DNA of 64,000 nt from Pilimelia terevasa. GTDB taxonomy: Bacteria; Actinomycetota; Actinomycetes; Mycobacteriales; Micromonosporaceae. Below, piece by piece: positions 44,186 through 52,423 of this stretch. The translations under genes were made by a program, and so were the position numbers. Location of the stretch: positions 154,911-218,910 of the forward strand of contig NZ_BMQC01000008.1 of the NCBI RefSeq assembly GCF_014647915.1. The letters are read 5' to 3'. Below the pieces are notes generated by a model. The model was not told the origin of the DNA. It saw only the letters and a program-made list of their open reading frames with translations, and did no database searches. Each line of letters begins with the position of its first letter. Positions within the stretch are counted from its first letter, which is position 1.

Positions 44186-44813
44186 GAAGTAGTCGTCCTC
44201 CGAGCGGGTGGGGGTGTGACAGCGGGGTTTACGTGCCGGTGCCGAGAAGTGTTCAAGCGCACGCCGGCCTGAGGCAAGGACGGTGTGCGCCGGTCGCCGC
44301 CGCTCAGCGTGTAGCGCCTCGACCGGCGAAATAGACGGCCGTTCCCGCACTCTCGGGACGGGTGTGCCCACTGGGGTTCACGAGTTTCGTCCGCATTGAC
44401 CGCCGACAGTGGGTCACCGTTGTGACCTGCGGCGATGTCCTCGTGCTGGCCTTTCGGGCGGATCTGGCCGACGCCGCGGACCGAACGTGACGACGGGCTT
44501 GTCCACGCCACTGGACATATTGGCTGACGTCAGTACGGACAGCGCTTTCCCGCGCGCACAAATGCCGGGTCGGGGCGTCCGCGCCCCCACCTTTCGGCGC
44601 CTCCGCTGACCGTTCGTACCACCACCGCCGACGGTCGTCGGAGTGCACGGGCGGAAAGGCGGGAGGGCGGCACGCGTTTGGTCCGGTCCGGCTGAGTGGT
44701 CGCTGAAATCGGACCGCGCTGACCGCCCCGGGGGGCAATTGCGGACACAGTCCGATCAAAGGCGCGGACGGAATCATCGAAGCACCCAGGTCCCCGACGA
44801 GAGGAACTTCGCC
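44186..44813. promoter_or_regulatory. 628-bp divergent control region between two secreted-protein genes
   Basis: No supported gene. Notable elements: GGTCAC-CGTT-GTGACC (44412-44427), a perfect 6-bp-arm inverted repeat, and CTGACGTCAG (44524-44533), a 10-bp palindrome. Several AT-richer stretches suggest promoters for both flanking genes. The peroxidase ribosome binding site GAGAGGAA is at its right edge. Confidence 0.5.
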
Positions 44814-47800
44814 GTGCGCATCCGCCCGTTGCTCGCCGCCACGCTGGGCGTCGCGCTAGGAGTGGGCCTGGCGGGAATCCCGCCGCAGGCCGCCTCCGCC
44901 GCGCCCGTGGGCCAGGGGTTCAACCTGAACCCGTCGGACCTGAAGTTCATCCTCCAGCAGATCAAGATCGCCGAGGCGCACGCCGCGGGCGGCGCGCTGC
45001 TCGGCAGTGGACCGAACCAGATCCCGAACCAGGCGCAGCAGGGCGCGGAGCTGCCGTGGGGGCTGCGGACCGTCGACGGCACCCAGAACAACCTCGTCGC
45101 CGGGCGCGCGACGTACGGCTCCGCCGACCAGCCGTTCCTGCGCCTCACCGAGCCGAACTACACCGCCGCCCAGCCGTGGGCCGCCGACCCCGACGGCCCC
45201 GGGCCGGTCAACGTCGGCGACGGCACGTCGTACGCCCAGAAGAAGGGCATGGTCAACGACGCCGAGCCGCGCGTGGTCAGCAACCTGGTCGTCGACCAGA
45301 CCGACCGGAACCCGGCCGCCGTCGCCGCCGCCGGCCCCGGCGCCACCCCGAACGCCCAGGGCGCCTTCGAGATCCCCAACGTCGCCCCCGACGCGGGCCT
45401 GTCCGCCCCCTACAACTCGTGGTTCACCCTGTTCGGCCAGTTCTTCGACCACGGCCTGGACCTGGTCAACAAGGGCGGCGGCACCGTCTACATGCCGCTG
45501 CAGCCCGACGACCCGCTGTACCAGCCGGGCAGTCAGACCAACTTCATGGTGCTGACCCGCTCGCAGAACCAGCCCGGCCCCGACGGCGTCCTCGGCGACA
45601 ACCCGGCGACCCCGGCCGTGGACGAGAGCGCCGACGACGTCCGCAACGCCACCAACCAGACGGCGACGTTCGTCGACCAGAGCCAGACGTACGCCTCGCA
45701 CCCCTCGCACCAGGTGTTCCTGCGCTCCTACGACCTGGCCGCCGGCCGCCCCGTCAGCAACGGCACCCTGCTCACCGGCCCCGACGGCGGCCTGGCGACG
45801 TGGGCCGCGACGAAGGAGCAGGCGGCCCAGAAGCTGGGCATCCGGCTCACCGACGGCGACGTGCTGAACATCCCGCTGCTGGCCACCGACCCGTACGGCC
45901 GGTTCGCCCGCGGCCCGCACGGCTTCCCGCAGATCGTCCGCCCCGGCGGCGTCCTGGTCGAGGGCGACCCGGCCGCAGGCGGCGGGGCCGGCGTGGCCGT
46001 CCCGGCCGACGCGGTCCGCACCGGGCACGCCTTCCTCGACGACATCGCCCACCACGCGGCGCCCGGCGCGGTCGACCACGACCACAACCCGGCGACCCCG
46101 AAGGTCCCGGCGACCCCCGACGCCGACCCGGGCACCGGCGACGACAACAACCCGACCACGTACGACGACGAGATGCTGGGCCGGCACTTCATCACCGGCG
46201 ACGGCCGGGCCAACGAGAACATCGGCCTGTCCGCGGTGCACCAGATCTTCCACGCCGAGCACAACCGGCTCGTCGGCGACATCCGCGACGTCCTGACCAC
46301 TGAGGATCCGGCCAGCGTGCCGCAGTGGCAGCTCGGCGGCGGCGCGTGGAACGGCGAGCGCCTGTTCCAGGCCGCCAAGTTCGTCACCGAGATGCAGTAC
46401 CAGCACCTGGCGTTCGAGGAGTTCGCCCGCAAGGTACAGCCGCAGGTGAACGTGTTCGCCGGCTACGACACCGCCGTGAACTCGGCGATCTCGGCCGAGT
46501 TCGCGCACGTCGTGTACCGCTTCGGCCACTCGATGCTCAACGAGCAGGTGGCCCGGGTCCGCGCCGACGGCAGCCGCGACGACATCGACCTGCTGGCGGC
46601 GTTCCTGAACCCGCCCGCGTACACCGCCGGTGGCCGCACCCCGGAGCAGGCCACGGGCGACATCGTCCGCGGCATGACCGACCAGGTCGGCAACGAGCTG
46701 GACGAGTTCGTCACCGAGGCGCTGCGCAACCGCCTGCTCGGCCTGCCCCTGGACCTGGCGACGCTGAACATCGCCCGGGGCCGCGAGACCGGGATGCCGA
46801 CGCTGAACGCCGCCCGCCGGCAGTTCCACGCCGCGACCGGCCAGGCGCTGCTCAAGCCCTACGACGACTGGAACGACTTCGGCGTCGCCCTGCGGCACCG
46901 CGAGTCGCTGGCCAACTTCGTCGCCGCGTACGGCACGCACCCAAGCATCACCGGCACCGCCGCGCAGCGCCGCGCGGCGGCGACCCGGATCGTCGCGGGC
47001 GACCCGGCCGTGGCCGGCACCCCGGGCGACTCGGCCGAGTTCATGAACGGCACGGGCGCGTGGGCCGCCCAGGCCACCGGCCTGGACCGGGTCGACTTCT
47101 GGGTGGGCGGCCTGGCCGAGAAGCAGTCGCCGTTCGGCGGCCTGCTCGGCCCGACGTTCAACTTCGTCTTCGAGACGCAGATGGAGCGCCTCCAGGACGG
47201 CGACCGGCTGTACTACCTGAGCCGCACCGCCGGCCTGAACCTGCTCACCCAGCTCGAAGGCAACTCGTTCGCCGAGCTGATCGAGCGCAACACCGACGTG
47301 GACGGCCTGCCCGCCGACGTCTTCTCCCGGCCGGACTACACGTTCAACCTGGCCCGGCTCGGCACCTCGGGGCCGGTCCTGGACGACCCGGCCACCGAGT
47401 ACGACGAGCGCACCCTGCTCACCCGCCTGCCCGACGGCACCGTCCGGTACGCCGGGGACAAGCACGTGCTGTTCCTGGGCACCCCGGCCGCCGACCGGAT
47501 CACCTCCAGCGAGGGCGACGACACCCTGCGGGGTGGCGACGGCGACGACCGGATCGAGGGCGGCGCCGGCAACGACATGCACATCGGCGGCAAGGGCAAC
47601 GACATCCTCACCGACACCTTCGGCGACGACGACGTCAAGGGCGGTGACGGCAACGACGCGATCACCGGCGGCGGCGGCCTGGACCTGCTCCAGGGCGGGC
47701 GCGGCAAGGACTTCGTCAACGGCGGGTCGGACCCCTCCGAGACGCTGGCCGGCGAGGGCGACGACTTCGTCTACGGCGGCGAGTCGGCGGACACCGTGTT

Positions 47801-49856
47801 CGGCGACGGCGGGGACGACTGGATCCAGGGCGGCGACCAGGCCGACCTGCTCCAGGGCGACAACGGCGCGCCGTTCCAGGACGACCCGAACCTGCCCGGC
47901 GACGACGTCCTCGCGGGCGAGGGCGGCGCCGACGACTACGACGCCGAGGGCGGCAACGACGTCATGGTCGCCGGGCCGGGCGTGGAGCGCAACGAGGGGA
48001 TGCTCGGCTTCGACTGGGTGACCCACAAGGGCGACCAGCAGCCGGCGCACGCCGACCTGCGCCGCACCGGCCTGGTCAACCCGGCGCTGGACACCCTCAA
48101 CGACCGGTACGACCTGGTCGAGGGCCTGTCCGGCTGGGACCGCGACGACGAGCTGATCGGCGACGACGCCGACGCGGCCGCGATGGTCGGCCACGAGCTG
48201 GTCAACGGGGCGCAGGTCGACAAGGTCCGCGGGCTGCGGCAGCTCCTGGGCGGGGCCGACGACTTCACCGGCGGCAACATCCTGCTCGGCGGCGCCGGCG
48301 ACGACCGGATCAGTGGGCGGGGCGGCAACGACGTCATCGACGGCGACGCCTGGCTCAACGTCCGGCTGTCGGTCCGCACCGACCCGGCCGACCCGGCCAC
48401 CGAGGTCCGCACCGCGAACTCCATGCTGGAGCTCCAGCCGGACGTGCTCGCGGGTCGCCTCGACCCGGGCAGCATCGTCATCGTCCGGGAGATCCTGACC
48501 TCGCCGACCGCGGGCAACGACACGGCCGTGTTCAGCGAGCCGCAGGAGAACTACGACATCACCGACGCCCCCGGCGGCGGCATCCGGGTCACCCACGCCC
48601 GGGGCAGCCTGGCCGACGGCGTGGACACGCTGCGCAACGTCGAGCAGCTCGTCTTCGACGGCGACGCGGTGCCGGTCGTCCTGGAGCCCGACGCCCCCGC
48701 GATCGGGACCGCCACGGCCGGCGACACCACGGCGACGGTGACCTGGACCGCGGCGACCCTCCGGGGCGCGGACGTGACCGGCTACGACGTCACCGTCCTC
48801 GCCGGCACCTCCACGGCGCCGGTGAAGACGGTCACCGTCGGCGGCGGCACCACCAGCACGGTGGTCCCGGGCCTGGCCAACGGCACCGCGTACCGGTTCC
48901 GGGTGCTCGCCCACAGCGGCGCCGGGGACTCGGGTGTCTCGGCGCTGTCGAACGCGGTCACGCCCGCCGGCGTCCCCGGGGCGCCGACCGCGGTGTCCGC
49001 GGCCGCCGGCCCGGCCTCCGCGACCGTGACGTGGACGAGGCCGGCCGACACCGGCGGCGTACCGCTGACCGGCTACGAGATCCGGGTGTTCACCGCCGGC
49101 AACCCCAACCCGGTCCGGGTCGTGACCGCCGCCGGCACGGCCACGAGCGCCGTCGTCGCGCCGCTGGCCAACGGCGTCGGCCACACCTTCACGGTGCTGG
49201 CCCGCAACGCCCGGGTGGCCGGCCCGGCCTCGGCCCCGACGGCCGCGGTCGTGCCGCGGGTCGGCCCGCCCTCGGCGCCGGGCCTCGGCCAGGTGTCGCG
49301 GGGCAACGCCTCGGCGGTCGTCCGGTGGACGGCGCCGGCCAGCACGGGCGGCAGCGCGGTCACCGGGTACTACGTGCGGGCGTTCAGCGGCAGCACGGTC
49401 GTCAAGACCGTGCGGGCCACCCCGGCGGCCCGGCTCGTCCGGGTGACCGGGCTGGTGAACGGGCGCGGGTACACGTTCGACGTGCGGGCGTTCAACGCCG
49501 TCGGCGTCGGCGCGGCCTCGAAGCGGTCGCCGGCCGTCGTGCCGGCGACCGTGGCCAGCGCGCCGCGGATCGGCACCGCGACCTCGGGCGCCGCCGGTGG
49601 CGCGGTCACCGCGGGCGTCCGCTGGTCCACGCCGGCCAGCACCGGCGGCGCGGCAGTAACGGGGTACCGGATCACCGCGCTGCGGATGTCCGGCACCCGG
49701 GTCGTCGGGGTCACCACGCTCCCGCTGCGCTCGGCCGCCAGCCGAGCCAGCACGGTGACCCTGCGGGCGGGCACGTACCGGTTCCTGGTCACCGCGGTGA
49801 ACTCTGTCGGGGAGAGCGCCGCGTCCGGCCAGTCGAACGCGGTCGTCGCCCGGTAG
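44814..49856 (+). CDS. Secreted animal-type heme peroxidase with RTX and fibronectin III domains
   Basis: A 1680-residue exported protein. A Sec signal peptide (about 1-29) precedes an animal-heme-peroxidase domain (about 120-880): distal FGQFFDHGLDLV (about 207), Arg/Glu in GRANENIGLSAVHQIFHAEH (about 464) and proximal His in VYRFGHSMLNEQV (about 568). Asp and Glu at the positions that ester-link heme in myeloperoxidase are kept; the calcium-ligand Asp of DHD is Gly. RTX calcium-binding nonapeptides follow (about 899-1016 and 1157-1180), then four FN3 domains (from about 1296, 1389, 1486, 1581). It oxidises halides or organic substrates with H2O2. The GTG at 44814 is set by the signal peptide and GAGAGGAA 9 bp upstream. 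Confidence 0.92.
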   Translation: MRIRPLLAATLGVALGVGLAGIPPQAASAAPVGQGFNLNPSDLKFILQQIKIAEAHAAGGALLGSGPNQIPNQAQQGAELPWGLRTVDGTQNNLVAGRATYGSADQPFLRLTEPNYTAAQPWAADPDGPGPVNVGDGTSYAQKKGMVNDAEPRVVSNLVVDQTDRNPAAVAAAGPGATPNAQGAFEIPNVAPDAGLSAPYNSWFTLFGQFFDHGLDLVNKGGGTVYMPLQPDDPLYQPGSQTNFMVLTRSQNQPGPDGVLGDNPATPAVDESADDVRNATNQTATFVDQSQTYASHPSHQVFLRSYDLAAGRPVSNGTLLTGPDGGLATWAATKEQAAQKLGIRLTDGDVLNIPLLATDPYGRFARGPHGFPQIVRPGGVLVEGDPAAGGGAGVAVPADAVRTGHAFLDDIAHHAAPGAVDHDHNPATPKVPATPDADPGTGDDNNPTTYDDEMLGRHFITGDGRANENIGLSAVHQIFHAEHNRLVGDIRDVLTTEDPASVPQWQLGGGAWNGERLFQAAKFVTEMQYQHLAFEEFARKVQPQVNVFAGYDTAVNSAISAEFAHVVYRFGHSMLNEQVARVRADGSRDDIDLLAAFLNPPAYTAGGRTPEQATGDIVRGMTDQVGNELDEFVTEALRNRLLGLPLDLATLNIARGRETGMPTLNAARRQFHAATGQALLKPYDDWNDFGVALRHRESLANFVAAYGTHPSITGTAAQRRAAATRIVAGDPAVAGTPGDSAEFMNGTGAWAAQATGLDRVDFWVGGLAEKQSPFGGLLGPTFNFVFETQMERLQDGDRLYYLSRTAGLNLLTQLEGNSFAELIERNTDVDGLPADVFSRPDYTFNLARLGTSGPVLDDPATEYDERTLLTRLPDGTVRYAGDKHVLFLGTPAADRITSSEGDDTLRGGDGDDRIEGGAGNDMHIGGKGNDILTDTFGDDDVKGGDGNDAITGGGGLDLLQGGRGKDFVNGGSDPSETLAGEGDDFVYGGESADTVFGDGGDDWIQGGDQADLLQGDNGAPFQDDPNLPGDDVLAGEGGADDYDAEGGNDVMVAGPGVERNEGMLGFDWVTHKGDQQPAHADLRRTGLVNPALDTLNDRYDLVEGLSGWDRDDELIGDDADAAAMVGHELVNGAQVDKVRGLRQLLGGADDFTGGNILLGGAGDDRISGRGGNDVIDGDAWLNVRLSVRTDPADPATEVRTANSMLELQPDVLAGRLDPGSIVIVREILTSPTAGNDTAVFSEPQENYDITDAPGGGIRVTHARGSLADGVDTLRNVEQLVFDGDAVPVVLEPDAPAIGTATAGDTTATVTWTAATLRGADVTGYDVTVLAGTSTAPVKTVTVGGGTTSTVVPGLANGTAYRFRVLAHSGAGDSGVSALSNAVTPAGVPGAPTAVSAAAGPASATVTWTRPADTGGVPLTGYEIRVFTAGNPNPVRVVTAAGTATSAVVAPLANGVGHTFTVLARNARVAGPASAPTAAVVPRVGPPSAPGLGQVSRGNASAVVRWTAPASTGGSAVTGYYVRAFSGSTVVKTVRATPAARLVRVTGLVNGRGYTFDVRAFNAVGVGAASKRSPAVVPATVASAPRIGTATSGAAGGAVTAGVRWSTPASTGGAAVTGYRITALRMSGTRVVGVTTLPLRSAASRASTVTLRAGTYRFLVTAVNSVGESAASGQSNAVVAR

Positions 49857-49868
49857 CCCGCGGCCCCC

Positions 49869-49934
49869 GGACCCGGGTCACCCCCGCCAGCGGCGCGGGG
49901 GTGGCCCGGGTCCCCTTTCGAGGGGTGGTTTTTT
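49869..49934 (+). terminator. Tandem terminator after the peroxidase gene
   Basis: A 19-bp stem with one G-U pair: arms GGACCCGGGTCACCCCCGC (49869-49887) and GCGGGGGTGGCCCGGGTCC (49895-49913). A UUCG-loop hairpin (CCCCT/AGGGG, 49912-49925) and six T (49929-49934) follow. The two stems share two bases, so they may be alternative structures. The T-run makes it a classical intrinsic terminator, rare in this GC background. Confidence 0.88.
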
Positions 49935-50008
49935 AGCCCAGGATGCACCGGTTCAGTACGGTGTGGGCTACGCCGTCCGGCGCAGCCACCGCACCCCGGG
50001 AGTCGACG

Positions 50009-50947
50009 TTGCCGCACCTTCGCACAGACCGGATTCCGGCGGCCGCGGCTGCCGTCCTCGTGGGCGCGCTCGCCGTCGCGGCGCCGGCCGGCGCCGCCGA
50101 ACCGGCACCGACGGTGACCCTCGGACAGGCGAGCTGCAACAGCCCCGACGAGGTGACGCTGCCGCTGATCCTCGGCGGCCCGCCCGGCGTGGACCCGGGC
50201 ACCTTCCGCATCGCGCTGCGCTCCGGCAACCCGGCGCTCGTGGTCCCCACCCGCACGCCGACCGTGGACCGGGTGTCCACCCTCAACGTCTTCAACCTGC
50301 TCCTGCCCACCGTCGCCGGGCAGCGCGGCGTCGCCGACGTCACCATCGCGGTCGCCCACGGCGCGGCGGAGACCCGCCTGCCGGTAACGGTCCGCAAGGG
50401 GTACGCGACGATGACCGGCACCGACCGCGCCGACGTCCTGCTCGGCGGCCCCGGCCCGCAGACCCTGCGCGGCCGGGGCGGCCCCGACACGCTGTGCGGC
50501 GGTGACGGCGACGACGTCCTGGACGGGGGCGACGGCGACGACACGATCGACGGCGGGCGCGGCCTCGACCGGGCCGACGGCGGCACGGGCGACGACGCCG
50601 TCCACGGCGGTACCGGCCCCGACACCCTCGACGGCGGCCCGGGCGCCGACCGCGTCACCGGCGACACCGGCGGCGACCACCTCAGCGGCGGCGAGGGCGA
50701 CGACTACCTCAACGCCCACACCGGCGACGACCGCCTCGACGGCGGCCCCGGCGCCGACTCGGTCGACGGCGGCGACGGCAACGACCGCCTCGACGGCGGC
50801 CCGGGCGACGACTGGGTGTACGGCGGCCGCGGCGACGACGTGGACACCGGCGGCCCGGGCGGCGACGACTTCGTGACCACCTACAACGACATCCTCACCG
50901 ACTACCGCCCGGCCGAGGGCGACACCCGCCACCGCGTCGCGGGATAG
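50009..50947 (+). CDS. Secreted RTX-type calcium-binding protein
   Basis: A 312-residue exported protein. After the signal peptide (about 1-29, AAAAAVLVGALAVAAPAGAA) there is a beta-sandwich region of about 100 residues, then about ten glycine/aspartate-rich RTX nonapeptides (about 135-290, of the form GGxGxDxLx). These bind calcium outside the cell and fold into a beta-roll. The TTG start has GGGAG 6 bp upstream. A -10-like TACGGT (49957-49962) lies within the leader and excludes the ATG at 49943. No catalytic domain is seen; a partner of the upstream RTX peroxidase is possible. Confidence 0.82.
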   Translation: MPHLRTDRIPAAAAAVLVGALAVAAPAGAAEPAPTVTLGQASCNSPDEVTLPLILGGPPGVDPGTFRIALRSGNPALVVPTRTPTVDRVSTLNVFNLLLPTVAGQRGVADVTIAVAHGAAETRLPVTVRKGYATMTGTDRADVLLGGPGPQTLRGRGGPDTLCGGDGDDVLDGGDGDDTIDGGRGLDRADGGTGDDAVHGGTGPDTLDGGPGADRVTGDTGGDHLSGGEGDDYLNAHTGDDRLDGGPGADSVDGGDGNDRLDGGPGDDWVYGGRGDDVDTGGPGGDDFVTTYNDILTDYRPAEGDTRHRVAG

Positions 50948-51314
50948 CCGTTCGGCGGATCGGCCACGCCCTGTGCCTGGCGGCTACACCTTCGCGTCCG
51001 GTTCGACGTGGCCCCACGCGCCCCGTGTGTGGTCGGGCTCGCCTCGGGACTCCCGGGGTTTCGGTGGACGAGCGCGGTGTTGTGGGGCAGGGGTCAACAG
51101 CGGCGTCAGGCGAAAAAGCTCCACAGTGGATGCGTCCCAGGATGGAGAACATAGATTCCCAGGCGCAGTGACGCCATGACCGGAGGCGGCGCGGGGACGG
51201 TCGCGTCTGGGCAGGGATACCAGTCAACTCCACACGCACACGTGCTTCGCCAAGGACGCCACAGGCTGCGCTTTCGGCGGTGTCGTCGATGGAGCATCGC
51301 GCCTCCTCGGCCCA

Positions 51315-51347
51315 GTGGGGGTGAGCGGGGTACCCGCCCACCCCCAC
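51315..51347. repeat. Strong hairpin in the 50.9-51.5 kb gap
   Basis: Arms GTGGGGGTGAGCGGG (51315-51329) and CCCGCCCACCCCCAC (51333-51347), 15 bp with one A-C mismatch and a 3-nt loop. Unusually stable; no T-run. No gene is supported between 50948 and 51453. It may be a terminator or a structured RNA. Confidence 0.5.
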
Positions 51348-51562
51348 GCTCGCCGGAGAATGCCGTCGGGCGGTAGGGGTGCGCGTTGCCGTACTGGTCG
51401 GCAAGACTGAACACCACGCTGCAACAGTCGACAGCCCACGGGTGGGAGCAGATGTGAGCGCATTCGCCGACGCCCTGAGGACCCACCGGCACCGGTTCGG
51501 ACGCCGCCCACGTCCTGCCCTGGCGGACGGTCACCACCCGGTACGCCCGCTACACCCAGGCC

Positions 51563-52387
51563 GTGCGAGAGCTGGCGCCGCCGCGGTTGTTCGCCAACCG
51601 CCACTGCTGGAGCCTGGCCGCCGTGGCGGACCGGCCCTGGACGCTCGCGTTCGCCGACTGCCTCTACTTCGACGGCGTGGACGTCCAGGAGGCGCTCGCG
51701 CACGAGTCCGCCCTGACCGGCCTCGACAGCGCCCCGGGTCCGGGCCTGCGGGACCTGCCGCTGCGGCGGGCGGTCGGCGACCCGTTCGCGCTCGGGCGCC
51801 GCACCGTCCTGGCCGCCGTGTCCACCTTGACGGTGCGGCGGGACCGGACGGGCGCGACGTTCCTGCTGCACCGCCGCGACCCGCGCGCGGTGGCGCAGTC
51901 CGGCGGCGCGACCCAGGTGATCCCGTCGGGGATCTTCCAGCCGTCGACGTCGCTGCCCGGCGCCGCCGCCGCGGACTTCGACCTGTGGCGCAACATCATG
52001 CGCGAGTACAGCGAGGAACTCCTCGGCGCCGCGGAGCACGGCGGCGACGGGCGCCCGGTCGACTACGGGGCGGCGCCGTTCGCCGCGCTCGACGCCGCCT
52101 ACCGGGACGGCCGCGTCCGGGTGTGGCTGCTCGGGGTCGGCCTGGACGCCCTGTCGCTGTTCGGGGAGATCATGACGGTCGCCGTGTGGGACGCGGCGTT
52201 CTTCGACGACTGGGCGCGCCACCTCGTGGCCGACAACGAGGAGGGCGCGCTGGTGGCCTCGCCGCTGCCCTTCACCGCGCCGGTCGTCCGGGCGCTGCTG
52301 CGCTCCGGCCGGATGCTGCCGGCCGGAGCGGGCTGCCTGCACCTCGCCTGGCGGCACCGCGCCGCCCTGGCCTGCGCGGCGCCGTGA
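51563..52387 (+). CDS. Conserved actinomycete protein, Nudix-like region; N-terminus probably frameshifted
   Basis: From GTG 51563, 274 residues. Landmarks: LFANRHCWSLAAV, TQVIPSGIFQPS, FDLWRNIMREYSEELLGAAE (Nudix-box-like REYSEELLG) and GCLHLAWRHR. Similar regions occur C-terminal to an HTH in some actinomycete regulators; none is visible here. The homologous reading frame runs back to 51479 (HVLPWRTVTTRYARYTQAV). An upstream GTG at 51454 with GGGAG 5 bp before it begins SAFADALRTHRHRFG in another frame. One extra base near 51500 would join them. So it is either a pseudogene, a sequencing error, or an alternative start. Confidence 0.6.
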   Translation: MRELAPPRLFANRHCWSLAAVADRPWTLAFADCLYFDGVDVQEALAHESALTGLDSAPGPGLRDLPLRRAVGDPFALGRRTVLAAVSTLTVRRDRTGATFLLHRRDPRAVAQSGGATQVIPSGIFQPSTSLPGAAAADFDLWRNIMREYSEELLGAAEHGGDGRPVDYGAAPFAALDAAYRDGRVRVWLLGVGLDALSLFGEIMTVAVWDAAFFDDWARHLVADNEEGALVASPLPFTAPVVRALLRSGRMLPAGAGCLHLAWRHRAALACAAP

Positions 52388-52423
52388 CCGGACGCCGGTT
52401 CGCGGGGCAGCCGTCCGGCGCGG

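Noticed and set aside
47510..48350. Repetitive DNA suggestive of a satellite or CRISPR-like array
   Set aside because: The repeats are glycine/aspartate codons of RTX calcium-binding nonapeptides, with no fixed spacer; same for 50440-50880.
44856..49184. Open frame of 1442 codons antisense to the heme peroxidase
   Set aside because: Valine/Gly/Arg-rich antisense shadow. The plus-strand frame has a signal peptide, peroxidase motifs, RTX and FN3 domains.
49943..50008. ATG 49943 as start of the RTX protein
   Set aside because: A -10-like TACGGT (49957-49962) lies downstream of this ATG, and the signal peptide with its ribosome binding site fits the TTG at 50009.
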